Assembly: GCA_028753945.1 (NCBI GenBank)
Contig: JAPNXP010000001.1
Location: forward strand, 10,468,501 to 10,532,500
Length of the DNA: 64,000 nt
Direction: 5' to 3'
Origin: Hexactinellida sp. DTS-2022
Taxonomy: Eukaryota > Porifera > Hexactinellida
Part shown: positions 51,853 to 63,890 of the stretch, one piece after another
Position numbering within the stretch: the first letter of the stretch is position 1
How the letters are laid out: every line of letters starts with the position of its first letter
Notes under the pieces: generated by a model
Databases searched by the model: none
The model's input: the letters and a program-made list of their open reading frames with translations, nothing else
What the model was told of the DNA's origin: nothing
Program-made: the position numbers and the translations under genes

Positions 51853-54295
51853 ATGTCTGCTAATTCATCTCGCCCTTACCCAAACCCTCACTATCTACAG
51901 GGGAGAATCCGACCCAATACACTTGCCAATGCAAGTATCCCCCAACCTTCTCGGAGACCCCATCAATACAAAATGCACCACTCTTACAAAATGGCCCCGA
52001 CCCAACAGTGCACAGTTTCGCCCTCTAACCAACCCCGAGAAGGCTTGAATGATTTTGGTGACTATGTGATAATCAATAAAGTAGCAGATGACCTGTACCT
52101 CGCTCTGAATATAACGGAGCACAAGACTTATGTCAGTAAGGTGAGTACTGCACTACTGCTATTATACTAATACCTTCATTAACTTTCTTACTTATACATA
52201 AGTATTTATTGGCTGTTTGTGTGTAGTTGGTTCATAAGAAAGATTGCCACAGAGTGCTCAGCAAGTACAAAGACGTCTGTCAGTCGACTGTCCTCCCACA
52301 CATACACGAGATTATATCGAAGGACAATCATTTTCTAATCGTTCTGGACCTCCATCCGTACTTTGATTCACTCCCGCAATTAGCTGACCAAGAAAAAGCT
52401 CAGAAATTCGCAAAGGAAATATTGGAATTAGTGCAACAACTTCATGAGAGTGGAATAAGTCCGCATAAAATGACTATTGACGATTTTACACAGTACAAAG
52501 AGACTCCTAGCAGTATTGGGTAAGTAACCTTACTAATGAATAGCAGGCAAATATTTACCGAATTAGTACAATATGATTTCTTACTAACATTATAGAACTT
52601 TGACATAATTGGTGTGATTCTTACATTGAATGCCTTTCGTCAGAAGCTTACAATATATTTATGATTTCATGGCGCAATAAAAATTAGTTTTTGAGCTTGC
52701 ATCAGTTTATGTAATATACTAGCCACACTCTGTACCTTGAGGGGTTGCGCAAATGAGTAGAAATCAAAATTTCATAATTAATAGCAATTGTTTTCCAGTA
52801 TTTTCATTAAGGATATTATGATCAATTTGCTACAGAAACTCTACTCAAACTCTGATAATATTACCTGTTGTTTTTCTACTCCACCTATACTTTTGCAGAA
52901 AAAATCTTAGATTACAAAATTAGTAATAAAGCAATTGTAAGCATATAAAACTAACATCAAATCTATTTGAATATTATAATATCCATTATTTTTGAACTAG
53001 GACAAATTTAGGTTTCGACAAATTTGCAGTATTACACTATATGACTAATAATTATCCGTCATCTATTTTCACATTACACAAAATAAGTTAATTCAGTTTA
53101 CGTAGAGCAATTAGTTTTATGTTGCAGCATTAAATCCATACGCAGTTGATTATGTTTCTACGTAGTTTCAATTCATGTCTAATAAGCAGTAATTATAACC
53201 AATGATATAGACAGTTACATTCGTAGGTGCAGCTAGGTATAAAATAACGTTTTGATACTCACTAACCATGTAGAAACTGAAACTATTAACAACTAATGGA
53301 ATTTACGCGTGTGCTGTATTGCTACTGATTCAACAGCTGTGTTACATTTAAATTTCAGTTTAATATATCCCTGATTAAAACTTATTAAGCATCATGTATA
53401 ATATAAACACCTGTTGTGTGGTCTAAATAATGCAAAACTCATTAAAATGTTAGTTACAATTTTGTAGTAATTGCAACTATAGTTAATTTGACTATACACC
53501 TTTTAATTAACCATATTTTCAGATGCAAATGATTATCAACCCACTCCCAATAGATACCATCTGCAAATGATGAAACTAGACCAGTCTCTAATGCTGAGTA
53601 ACTGCGATGAAGATTTGGCTGATATTGACGAATGCTCCTCTCCCGAACTTGTTAGTATACTTGCCGACCTGAAGAACAAAGGTAGTATTATGGACATCGA
53701 ACAGTCTCCATCAAGAAGCAAGCTAGAAGCCATTCGTAACGAAGGGCTTGATCTCGAAAAGGCGGATAGCTGGCGAGTGGGAGCTTTGATATACACAATG
53801 ATTGCCGGAAGGTAAGATCATGATAAATATTACTGTAGTCTTGATTTGTTATTAACAGTATCACGTAGAAAGTTCAAATTCTAAGAATGCTATTAGACAT
53901 AACTAATAATGATTCGTGCTCTGATATGGGTTCTCGCTTGACAATATAACTGGTTTATACCAATTAGGTAGTATTATTCAAGAACAAACAATGCAGTCTA
54001 TTATTAGCTTATTTCCTTTAGAGCACCTTTCCCTGATCCAAAAACAGAAACACAAAACTACTTTGATGCAATTAAGAATGGACAACTGAAACCACCTACA
54101 AGAAAAACCTCACGGAACGCATGGGAATTTTTATTAGGGTTATTGGAGCCCGATCAAGAGGAGCGATTAAGTATAACACAGGCCCTGGAACACCCCTGGT
54201 TACAAGAGTACGCTCTGAGAACAGAATCACATGGAATGTTGTCAAGTAAAGAAGAACACAAATTACCATCAAACCCTACAAGTCCTACTTACTAA
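51853..54295 (+). CDS. TRIB: Tribbles-like pseudokinase
   Basis: Four exons: 51853-52140, 52227-52519, 53554-53811 and 54022-54295 (TAA). Exon 3 could instead begin at 53523, but only with a weaker donor at 52513. The N-terminus is basic and Pro-rich. The kinase-like domain starts FGDYVIINKVADDLYLALN, without a glycine loop. K96 (YVSK) matches the beta-3 lysine of Tribbles. The HRD catalytic motif is replaced by SPHKMTIDDF and DFG by SNCDE. The block MMKLDQSLMLSNCDEDL then CSSPELVSIL parallels LESLEDTHIMKGEDDAL and CPAYVSPEIL of TRIB1. The C-lobe keeps DSWRVGALIYTMIAGRAPF and ALEHPWLQE. No COP1-binding DQxVP tail is seen. Tribbles proteins are scaffolds for COP1 and MEK. Confidence 0.75.
52520..53553. 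other. Tribbles-like intron 2
   Basis: About 1 kb of AT-rich intron ending CCCACTCCCAATAG. An earlier acceptor TTTTCAG at 53516-53522 gives a different phase. Nothing else seen. Confidence 0.5.
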
Positions 54296-57200
54296 AAAAT
54301 ATATTATTGTCGTATAAATGTTGCATATTTTAAATATTTAAAGTCTCATTAAACGCTTAAAGACTACACCAAATCTGTATTATTGCTATTCAGTGAAGCC
54401 AGCAATTAATTAATTAGTAGACTTTTGTAGACCAAAATCTACTCTACTTTAAATGTCTACAGAGACAATGTATTTTTATAGAATGATTTGGAATTGCATA
54501 ATATATGGTACAACTTTTAATCGATGCAGGATAATCTTACAATTTTCAACAATATTGTATGACCTTCAGTCACGAGTCCTCTGGTGTTTTATTTTTCCTA
54601 CTTTACTCTTATTCAATATCAAAGAGAAATATGCTTTATTTCCGAATCAGTCAAATACTGATATCTAATTACATTATTTCAATTAAACCCGAGATAAAAT
54701 TCATAAATTGGGATGCACCTTAATAAAGATGGAATTCTTATGTTACTAAGTGACTAGTCCTAAGAGCTCGATTCCCTCTAGGCATTTAAATTATTTGTCT
54801 CCCAATTGCTACACATTATATGCAGAATATAGTCTTGTATACTTAGATGCTAATTAGTCCCTCCATATACTATACTATGATAGCTATTAGCTAATAGTCC
54901 CTATCATTGAGCTAGGATATATTGTAGATAATTTACTGTATATGTTCTGTAATGTCATTGTTTTATTTTGTAGTAATTGAGAAAAGATTCTACCATGCGG
55001 TCTGTCCTGTTTCTTTAACTTTATATAATTTTGTAGATAAATGGTTATTTCATTATGCTAGCTATGATTAACAATCTTGCTTTAAATCAGCGATTCCCAA
55101 CCTTTTTCAACCGTGGACCCCTTATAGCAATTATTATAATTGTGTGCATTCCCTCCCATTTACCTTAATGCAAACATTGGGATATTGTGGACTCCCTACT
55201 GCCGTCCGTGGACTCCAGGTTGGGAACCACTGCATTAGATAATTCGCAGAGTATTGCAGAATGCACACAAATGAATATGAATCTGTAAAAATATAGAAAA
55301 ACAGAGATTTATTGGCTCTTTTTAGGAATTCATTATGTCGGAAAATAGGAACTTAAGCGTTTGCATACGACTACGGTAAGGTTGAATTATTAAAAGGGAG
55401 CAAGCATAATTTTTAATTTATTTGTTAGTAATGATTACTTGCCCAATGCTTTCAATCCCACAAGTAGACTATTGTCGCTCAGTAAAAATAGATTTGAAAT
55501 CCACGTAAGGATTTTATTATTAATTCTATCCCAAAACGGTTTTGTTTAAAATCCACGTTTCAAAATTAAAGACTACATCTGGACACGTATTTGCTGATAT
55601 GCTTTTTGAGTGGTCTTGCATTAAATCCGTCCCTTTAACATTATAATTATAATTATCTAATAAAGTTGTGACATCTACTGCTGTCCTCATCTCCAAGACA
55701 CTTTTAACTGTAGAGTCAGTTATTACGCAACTTGAAGTTTATTAATTCTATCTCTCTGGATATGGACAGAGAACATGCCGGCTCTACAGTAATTGTATTG
55801 AGCAATGTATTATCAGTTATTGAGTAATGTGAGCCCTGCAATATGTATAGTGCATACATTTATTTCTTTTGGATTTTATGATGAGCTAGGCTGAGTATAT
55901 TCTTCAGCACAGCTGTTCGGAGTAATGGAATTTTTTGCTGAATTGTAAGTGTGTTAATTAATTAATAATTATATAATATGGTTGCTAGGCATCACACGGT
56001 GGCAATGTTCTTTTAATTGACTTTCATTTTCAATTTTTATTCCATCTCCAACCTCACATTTCCGTATGCTCTGTTTCTAATAAAATATATACTTCACAGT
56101 TAATTTACCCTGTAATTAAATAATGTAATTAATTCGTTTTATCCAAATTAATAATTTGAAACTTTAGGTTGTCAAGTTTTAGAACAATTGTGTGTTTCGA
56201 AATTATCCACACGCATGATTCCAAATGAATATGCAATTTCTATAAGTCTTTTTTCTAGCCAATATCTTACCCACTTTGAAAAAACTTATTTCCTTCTACA
56301 CAAACTCAAACTCAAATAAGAACCACAAAAATATCTTAATGTTCTTTTACTTGCATAGTCAGCTAAATAGAGATGAATTATAGTTCGTGGAATGCTATCT
56401 TCCTACAGCTATTGTTGTTTTGACTTTGTTTTGATCCACAGACTTACGATAGTCTTCCTGATACACACTTTACAAATATTATTCATTTAATTAATTCACT
56501 TATTTACTCAAGTTAGCTTTCTAAGTGCGTTTACCAAAATTATAGTCAAAATACAGAGTTTCATCAGTTAGCCGATGTTTTGTGTACGTATAATCTGAAA
56601 ATAACATCCTATTAATTAATACACTGCAGAGCAGGAATGAGATTCGGACAGGTTTATATAAATTCCTTATTGTAATCCCTATAGTATTCGTTTTGAAAAC
56701 AGTGAAAGTGCTCACTGTGCTATAATTCGGTCTAACAGAAATATGGAGTATATCAATACTATCTGGTTAGAGTATTATAATATTGATTAATTGTATGAGA
56801 CTATCAATTGATTCTTCATTCATTAATCTATTCCAGTAGGCATAAATGCAGAGTTGTTTCAATATATGTGCTTTGTTGCGAACGGAGACTACGAGTGGAC
56901 CGTATGGATATTTCATATCCAACAGCCCCCAACTTGTGTAGTTCATGCTGATTCTATACTCATAAAATTGTTGCAGAAACCAGGATATTAATCAAATACA
57001 ACTAATCAATATTTAGCCCAGATATTGCGCTCGATTGCCCAATTCTAGAACATAGTTCTTATGAGTACACAAGACTGTGTGGTTTCACAATTTAAAATGC
57101 AATTAGGTTGTAATAATTAGAATCTAATTGGAAAAGAAATAGCTAAAAATGTAATCAACAGTTAGGTGCTTGTTGACGATGTTTATGCTAGATTGCGTAT

Positions 57201-57727
57201 TTATTATCGTGTACTGATTTGTTTGTTTTATCCTAGAGAGTGGATAGAAGTTCGCTAATTAGGAAGTTTGCACAATCTCTAGTAGACACTATCAAATTGC
57301 GTTTATTGCACATACAGGTTGCATTAGGCTCGTATAGTTTCAGTACAGACATATTCAGTAAGCCAGGGACTTGTATATCCTGATGTCAACAAACTTCCGA
57401 AATACCACACTTCATATTTCCTTTGTCGTTTTAAAATCTAAATATACTACTTGTATACAGTGTATTATAATTATACAGCCATTTGTAAATACGGTCCTAA
57501 TCCTGGTCTGATCCAATTTTCATACGCCTAAATCACAAATTAATGTTACGGTATAAGAGAGGATTCAAATTATTGCGCTCCTAAATCCAAATTTTCCCAA
57601 ATCATGCTCAAAAAGGAGCGTCTCGCGCTCCTGGATAATTCCTTGCAAGTTGTATACCTGTGTTCCCTTAATTTACATCTCTAATACGTTAAAATTAATT
57701 AAAACTTGTTACACACAATGAGGTATA
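54296..57727. other. intergenic, Tribbles-like to Vac8-like
   Basis: 3.4 kb, AT-rich. Contains the hAT MITE at 55088-55232. Short ORFs at 54453-54668 and 56521-56715 show no coding character. Nothing else supported. Confidence 0.45.
55088..55232. mobile_element. hAT-type MITE, 145 bp
   Basis: CAGCGATTCCCAACC at the left and GGTTGGGAACCACTG at the right are inverted repeats. The flanks CTTTAAAT and CATTAGAT match at six of eight positions. CCGTGGACC and GTGGACTCC blocks are typical of this hAT MITE type. A similar partial end lies near 46600. Confidence 0.8.
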
Positions 57728-59860
57728 ATGGGCGCTGCTTGCGGGTGCTTTCCCAATAAGAAGATGAAACCCGACACGGAGCCTCTGCTCGGACACGCCG
57801 CAGAGTCCGGTCTCGACTCGGCGAAGCGCCTGGTTAACTGGCTGAGCACCGAGGCTTCTGGCGGAGAGCCGCAGATAACAGAGGAGCGAATACAAGACTT
57901 GTGCGTGCTGGCTTATTCGGACCAGCTGGACCACAAGGAGGCCGCCGCGGTATCCTTTGTGGAGCTGTGTCAGCGCATGACTCAGCCCGTGCCCGAGATG
58001 ATGCTGCCGCCCATAATACGGCTGCTGCAGGCCCCCGAGTATGAGGTAATGAGCGGAGGGAATTATGGGTAATATCCAATTGGTAATATCCAATTGGTAA
58101 TATCCAATTGGTAATATTCCTTATTATATATTACACTATTACTACGTAAGATGGTATTTACAATTAAATGGCATAATATAACTCAGCTCTTTCCATGCGA
58201 TATCCCTCCAGGTGCAGAAGCCAGCTTCGCTAGCCCTAACGCACCTGGCTACACGAGGCCCGGCCCAGAACAAGATTATGGTAGTCCAGTCCGGAGCTCT
58301 CTCGGCCCTCATTTCCCTGTTGGAGAGCCCGCATGACGATATTCGGTGTAACGCCAGTGGTTGCATAACAACGCTCGCTACCCTCGACACCACCAAGAGA
58401 CAGATAGCTGTGCAGGGGGCCATACCTCCGCTTATAACTCTCATAAGAAACACAGACATTAATAAACATGCCATACTGAGGAACGCCACTGGAGCTCTGC
58501 TCAACCTATCGCATATTGAAATAAACAGGTGATTACTGTTCATATTGTATAGGGACTCGTATCGATATTTAATAATAACGTTTCGGTAAAACTCACAAAC
58601 CAGGGTACTTTCCAATGTATTTTACTGTACTGAATATATTCATGTTCAGTGGCCCATAATTGAATAACTGCCTTTAGTAATTACTATTATTTGTATTTAA
58701 TTATAATTCCAGAGAAGGAAATAACAATTCTCCCGGTTTACGAACTTCTACCCATTGATATGAAATGAGAGCTGAAATGAGAGAGAATTAAATCCTTTAA
58801 CAACTGTTTCTCCTTAGTCCCTCCTTAGAAATAACATGCTCAGAGGATGCTATGTAATATATGTTATAGTATTTAATATTAATCTATTGATTTGTTGAGT
58901 TGAGATTACATCGACTCTAGTATTACGATATGATTCAACAATTCGTTTTTTGTTCTAAATCTTATGTTAGAAGTTAAAATAAATAAAATATTTTAAAATA
59001 AATTATGTCAATTACGAACCTCTTTATTATCTTATCATAATTCCCGTGTAATTGATCCCTAACTTTATATGGGATAAAGTCGATGAACCATTTCTATAAA
59101 CTAAGTGCAGGCTATTAGAAGCTGATAACTCATTTCTTATTTACAGTCGACTCCGCTTAATAGAGTCACCGGTTAATAGATTTCACTGCTTAATCGGGTC
59201 AAAATTTCACAGGATTTATAGGACGGAATTACTTTTTGGCCTAAAATATTTTCGGTTAATAGATTTCTCCGCTTAATCGGGTCAAAGCGACCTGGTCCCG
59301 AAGTGACTTTATTAAGCTGAGTCTACTGTATTTCTTACACCAAAGGTCTAGTTTATAGAATCCCTTCTAGGAAAGTATGTTATCGCGGCGGTTGTGTTGC
59401 CCTCTGAATTAAAGCAGCTCAGGTTGAGAAACACTGCAAATACTTTATACAAAGAAGACTGCTTTTTCCTTTGTCTATTATTCGATTAGTTAGAGAATTA
59501 TAGCATTCATCCGTTATCCGATATACATTATTTACTAAATCTTCATTAAGAAAGAGAAACCACATTGATAGAAATATTGTGGGTTTTAATCTCAAAGGTT
59601 TATTAGAATACCATTGCACCACACTTGTGTGCAGCTCTTGACAACTAGCTTTGTGCTGTAGATACGACCTGCACCGGGCCGGAGCCAGCAAGGAGTTCCT
59701 GAGACTCCTCAGCTCTGAGGACGAAGATGTGCAGTTCTACTCGTGTGCCGCGCTCAGCAATCTAGCTGTGCACTCTTCCATCAGACTGGCGCTCACGCAG
59801 GAGCAGGACGGGGTCATATTCCCCGCTCTCATCCGTCTTCTCGCCTCCCGATCTGAAAAA
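57728..59860 (+). CDS. VAC8: Vac8-like armadillo-repeat protein (3' end outside window)
   Basis: Three exons: 57728-58045, 58212-58528 and 59662-59860, with consistent phases (0, then 2). The protein starts MGAACGCF. Gly2 is in an N-myristoylation context and nearby C5 and C7 are likely palmitoylation sites, the same arrangement as yeast Vac8 (MGSCCSCL). Armadillo repeats follow: LCVLAYSDQLDHKEAAAVSF, CNASGCITTLATLDTTKRQI, ILRNATGALLNLSHIEINR and EDVQFYSCAALSNLAVHSS. They match Vac8 CNAVGCITNLAT, NATGALLNMTHSEENR and DVQYYCTTALSNIAV. Vac8 tethers proteins to the vacuole and acts in fusion, inheritance and autophagy. Exon 3 ends at a weak donor, GTAGTT. The remaining exons lie beyond the window or were missed. 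Confidence 0.85.
58529..59661. other. Vac8-like intron 2
   Basis: AT-rich, 1.1 kb, with a MITE at 59142-59330 and a hAT-like end (GCTCAGGTTGAGAAACACTG) at about 59417-59436. Nothing else. Confidence 0.5.
59142..59330. mobile_element. TACAGTCGACTCCGCTTAAT-type MITE, 189 bp
   Basis: Left end TACAGTCGACTCCGCTTAAT; right end ATTAAGCTGAGTCTACTGTA. Internal repeats of GCTTAATCGGGTCAAA occur twice. The same internal motif is seen at 28277 and, worn, at 4650-4715. Confidence 0.82.
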
Positions 59861-59879
59861 GTAGTTATTCTAAGTATAT

Positions 59880-60464
59880 ATGTTATGTCGATTTGTCAAA
59901 TGTTGATTTTACAAAATCAACATTAATCAACATTCTCTGTCAAGGTGTAGAAAGAGTGTAAAGCCATGCTTAACTGAGTAAGCATGTAGCACATAACATG
60001 ATGAAAGAATCAGGCTTTAAACAAAGTGTCTTGTATGGTTATTTGAAACGCTCGGCCCATTTTAAGTGTGGGTTTACAAATTCAACGAATAAAATACGTA
60101 TGTCGATTTTGTAAAACCAACTATTTTCAGAATGTCGATTTTATAAAATTAACATATGTATTTTATTAGATGATTTTGTAAAATCGACATTCTGGAATGT
60201 CGATTTTACAAAATCAATAAATAAAATATGTTGATTTTCAAAATCGACATTCTGAAAATAGATGATTTTACAAAATCAACATATTTTATTAGTTGGTTTT
60301 GTAAAATCGTTTTGTCAAATGTTGATTTTATAAAATCAACTTGTCAATTTTACAAAATAAACTATTTTGCAAATTAAATTTTAGTTTGTATGTTGATTTT
60401 ACAAAATCGACATTTTGGATGTCGATTTTGTGTAAAATCAACATTGACAAAATCGACATAACAT
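59880..60464. mobile_element. long TGTCGATTTTG foldback element
   Basis: Begins ATGTTATGTCGATTTGTCAA and ends with the inverted TTGACAAAATCGACATAACA plus T. Inside, GTCGATTTT or GTTGATTTT and their inverses alternate about a dozen times. It starts 20 bp after the donor of Vac8-like exon 3. The 66-bp hairpin at 45495 shares its ends. Confidence 0.75.
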
Positions 60465-61641
60465 ACTATATACTATAAGCCCTCGGTAACATGTTTCTCT
60501 CAGAAATTGGTATTCTGAGTAAATACGTACAGTATTAGTATAAACTGTGTTCCTTAGTTAGATAATGAAGGGTATGTACTATGACTATAGAATTAATTTA
60601 ACATTTGCTGTAGTAATACTGTTAAGTGCCCACAGTTGGCAAGTTTCCAATAATGAGTAATAACAGGATTAATCTGACCATCTAAATACTGATTCTAGTA
60701 TGATATATTCCTTTAAATTGATTACAAGTGCATCTCGTAAAATGAACTTCTTCCATAATTTTGGGTAATATTATTTGAAACTAGAATTTATTTTTAAATG
60801 CATTAACATGTCTCTATATGTGACTATTATAAGAATATTTCATCATCGATATAATATTTCTACACTATGTGTAGAGCAAGTATATTTCTACGAAATTTAT
60901 TTTAATCCTTGTCGAAATATGCTTTCAATATAGTCCGCAAAACCAAATTTACCTAATTAATATCAATTTACTAAAATAACTTATTATATTTGTAGATCTG
61001 ATTTGTATGATTTGCACAGGTCAATGTATAGTTCCATTAGTATCAGCTGATGATATTGTATAGTTTGTTAGATTTACAAATATCCCCGGCATGATACAAA
61101 AGATCTGTCCAGCTGAATTATAATTTCACTGAAATGCTAATTGTCATTACAATACAATCGAATTAAAGTTGTTTATTAATGAATAACTTAAAATTAAATG
61201 CTGAAAGCCTGAATTCACAATTGTTTGCAAATTTGAATTTAACATTGATATTAAACCCCCCCCCCGGTTTATACTCCCACTGTATATGTATATTAACTGT
61301 TTCATTAAATATAAAATAAATTACTTATTTATCATCCCCGTCAGTCCCAATTTTACCCTCTGTCCGTATTTCTTTTATTAGTCAATATTATAGATTCGTG
61401 TAAAATACACCTCGTGTATTAATTTTGATAGATATTGTACCTTACAGTACAAATTGTTATATTGAGAATATGATATTATATTAGACTGTAGTTATCTTAT
61501 TTAATGGAATAGTAATTTATATTGTTTGACTTAGGATAATGCCTTAAGTATACTAAGGGAAAATCAAAATCCAATCCAATCCTGCCGTCCATATTATTCT
61601 GAAACAATCTAGATAATAACAAGTAATTAAATAATAAAGAA

Positions 61642-61818
61642 TTTACTTATACAGCGATCATCGGTAGCACCGATGATCGGCGTTTGTTTTAAATAACTTG
61701 GCTACTTTCTACCGATGGTGTTTTTTATAAACATAAAAAAACAATCGGTAGAAAGTAGCCAAGTTTTCTAATACAAACGCCGATGATCAGTGGTACCTAT
61801 GATCGCTGTATAAGTAAA
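61642..61818. mobile_element. palindromic foldback element, copy 2
   Basis: Same ends as 23164-23319 (TTTACTTATACAGCGATCAT and inverse), with the asymmetrical centre in the opposite orientation. At 177 bp it keeps a further CGGTAGCACCGATGATCGG at its left arm. Confidence 0.82.
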
Positions 61819-63205
61819 CTCTTAAATAACTATTCAGTGTAGCTATTTAATTATGATGTTGTGTATTATTATCGAAAATAAGTAGGATACTTGTTTCTTG
61901 GGAGGTATTATAGAACTGATTTGTATAACAATAAATAAATATTACTGTGTAGGGAGATTTGACTTAATTCCAATCATTTGATTATTTCACAATTTACACC
62001 AAAGCTTTAATTGGCTTCAACGAGCAAATCAGTAGTTTCTATTGGTACGCATAATCCACTAGTGCCAGTCTCTACAATGGCTCAGTACATTTCATTAATA
62101 GAAATTTGCTTATTATACACTATTTTCGTTAATTCCTAGAATTCCCTCTTCCCACTACATTTAATATTTGTTACTTAGGAAGAAACTCACTGGTAAAAGT
62201 GAGAGCTAATAATGAACATGTGCTCAACAGCCAGCGAAACTGTAATAATTGCATTATGTTAGATTTAATAATACTTTCAAATTTCTTCTGCTTACTATCT
62301 TGATTTTATCTTTTTGTATAATGTATGAGAGAATTTTAATTCTTGAAAACATCCTGTTGGGAAATTAATCTAGCATTCAATCTTTTAATTATGTCTGTTC
62401 AGGAAGGTTAGCATACAGTGGGCATGAGTGGTATACTAGTTAACTTGTTTGTGTATGAACTAGTAATCAATTCAATCTTATTCAATCTGGTCTGGGTTGA
62501 ACTCTTCACAAATATTATTATCAGTTCATGCTAACAGTTGAAGTAACTTATATGCTAAAATAGTAGTATTCTATTAATTTCTACTTATGGTAATAATTAT
62601 AACTTTTTCCTGACACTCGTTTCTATTTGCATTACGAATTCACCTCGTCTTAATTTTCGAATCCTGAAGGAGTCAACCGAAACGAATCCGGGTCTATTAT
62701 AGTAGGCAATACTAGGCATGTATCATGTATTTATTTAAAAACAATTTATATGAAGAAAACCTGTTTCAAAAGACCAAACACAATATTTCCCCAAAATACG
62801 AGCAATTTCCAGATCCCGAGTTTTCTAGGCATCGAAATTGTAGTGCAATAGAGCTCAGTATAGCGTACCCCTCAGGAATGGGGAATAAGTACCTCCGACT
62901 AACCGAGTTTACTTAGAATCAGTATTTAGACGGTCAGATGGTCAGAATGCATATTTCTTTACAAACTGGTTAATAAATTCGTACGAATTAACCCACCGAG
63001 TTTCAGTGGTTCTCAAACTGGTTCGGAGAAGCGATTTATGAGCGACCGCAAAAATTATGTCACTTAATGTTAAGTAATATATACTTCAAGTATAAGGGAC
63101 CATCATGTATGATAATAATTAATAACTCCTGTTGAATCAATATCACTTGTGGAAACTGCGAATTTACATACTCATAGGTTATAAATATACCACACTGGAA
63201 ATAAT

Positions 63206-63613
63206 TAGGGTTGAGTTTGTCTAGTCCAAAACCAGTTTTGGATGGACAGTGGACAAAACCAGACGAAACCTCAATTAAATTTAATTGAGAAATTAAAGAA
63301 ATTTAATTTAATTGCTGTTGTATTGGTCCAATATTATAATACTTGTTTAAAGTTTATTGAACATATGTATGGGTCATGTATTAACTAATTTAATTTAATT
63401 ATTGTTGGAATCATGCATATTATATTACTATATTCACATGTATTTGAATAGACTATATTATAATACTTCGGTAGTGACATTTTCTATAAAGTAAATAGTA
63501 CTAAATACACATACGTATTTTAAATATTTAAGGTTTTGATTAGTTTGTCGAATTTTTTGGTTTTGGACGGTTTAAACCTGGTTTTAATTACTTGGACAAA
63601 CCTACCAACCCTG
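63206..63613. mobile_element. hAT-type element, 408 bp
   Basis: Starts TAGGGTTGAGTTTGTCTAGT and ends TTGGACAAACCTACCAACCC plus TG, as imperfect inverted repeats. A perfect 8-bp duplication, GAAATAAT, flanks it (63198-63205 and 63614-63621). Internal CCAAAACCAG and CTGGTTTT arms. No transposase. Confidence 0.85.
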
Positions 63614-63721
63614 GAAATAATGCCGATTATATGCAATTTATCCGAATGGGAACACATGCCCTGTACATTTGTTGTGAGAATGAATATTTCATAATCGTGT
63701 TTTATTATTTCCATTATTATA

Positions 63722-63890
63722 TACAGTAAAACCTCGTTGGTACGAACACGGTTAATACTAAATTCTGGTTAGTACGAACACTATTTCAATCCCCTTCAAA
63801 TCATTTTTAATATAAATGACACTGTTTAATACGAATTCCGGGTAAGGCGAACGCATTTTGGTGCTCCCTGGTGTTCGCACTATGTTGCAG
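63722..63890. mobile_element. pogo/Tigger-like MITE, left end clear
   Basis: TACAGTAAAACCTCGTTGGT followed by GAACACGGTTAATAC. The GTACGAAC and GGCGAAC repeats recall pogo-type ends. The right end is not resolved; GGTGTTCGCACTA near 63870 may belong to it. Confidence 0.6.

Noticed and set aside
53523-53553. TTTTCAG acceptor at 53516-53522 for Tribbles-like exon 3.
   Set aside because: It would need a phase-1 donor; the strong GTAAGT donor at 52520 is phase 2 and fits the acceptor before 53554. Kept as an alternative only.
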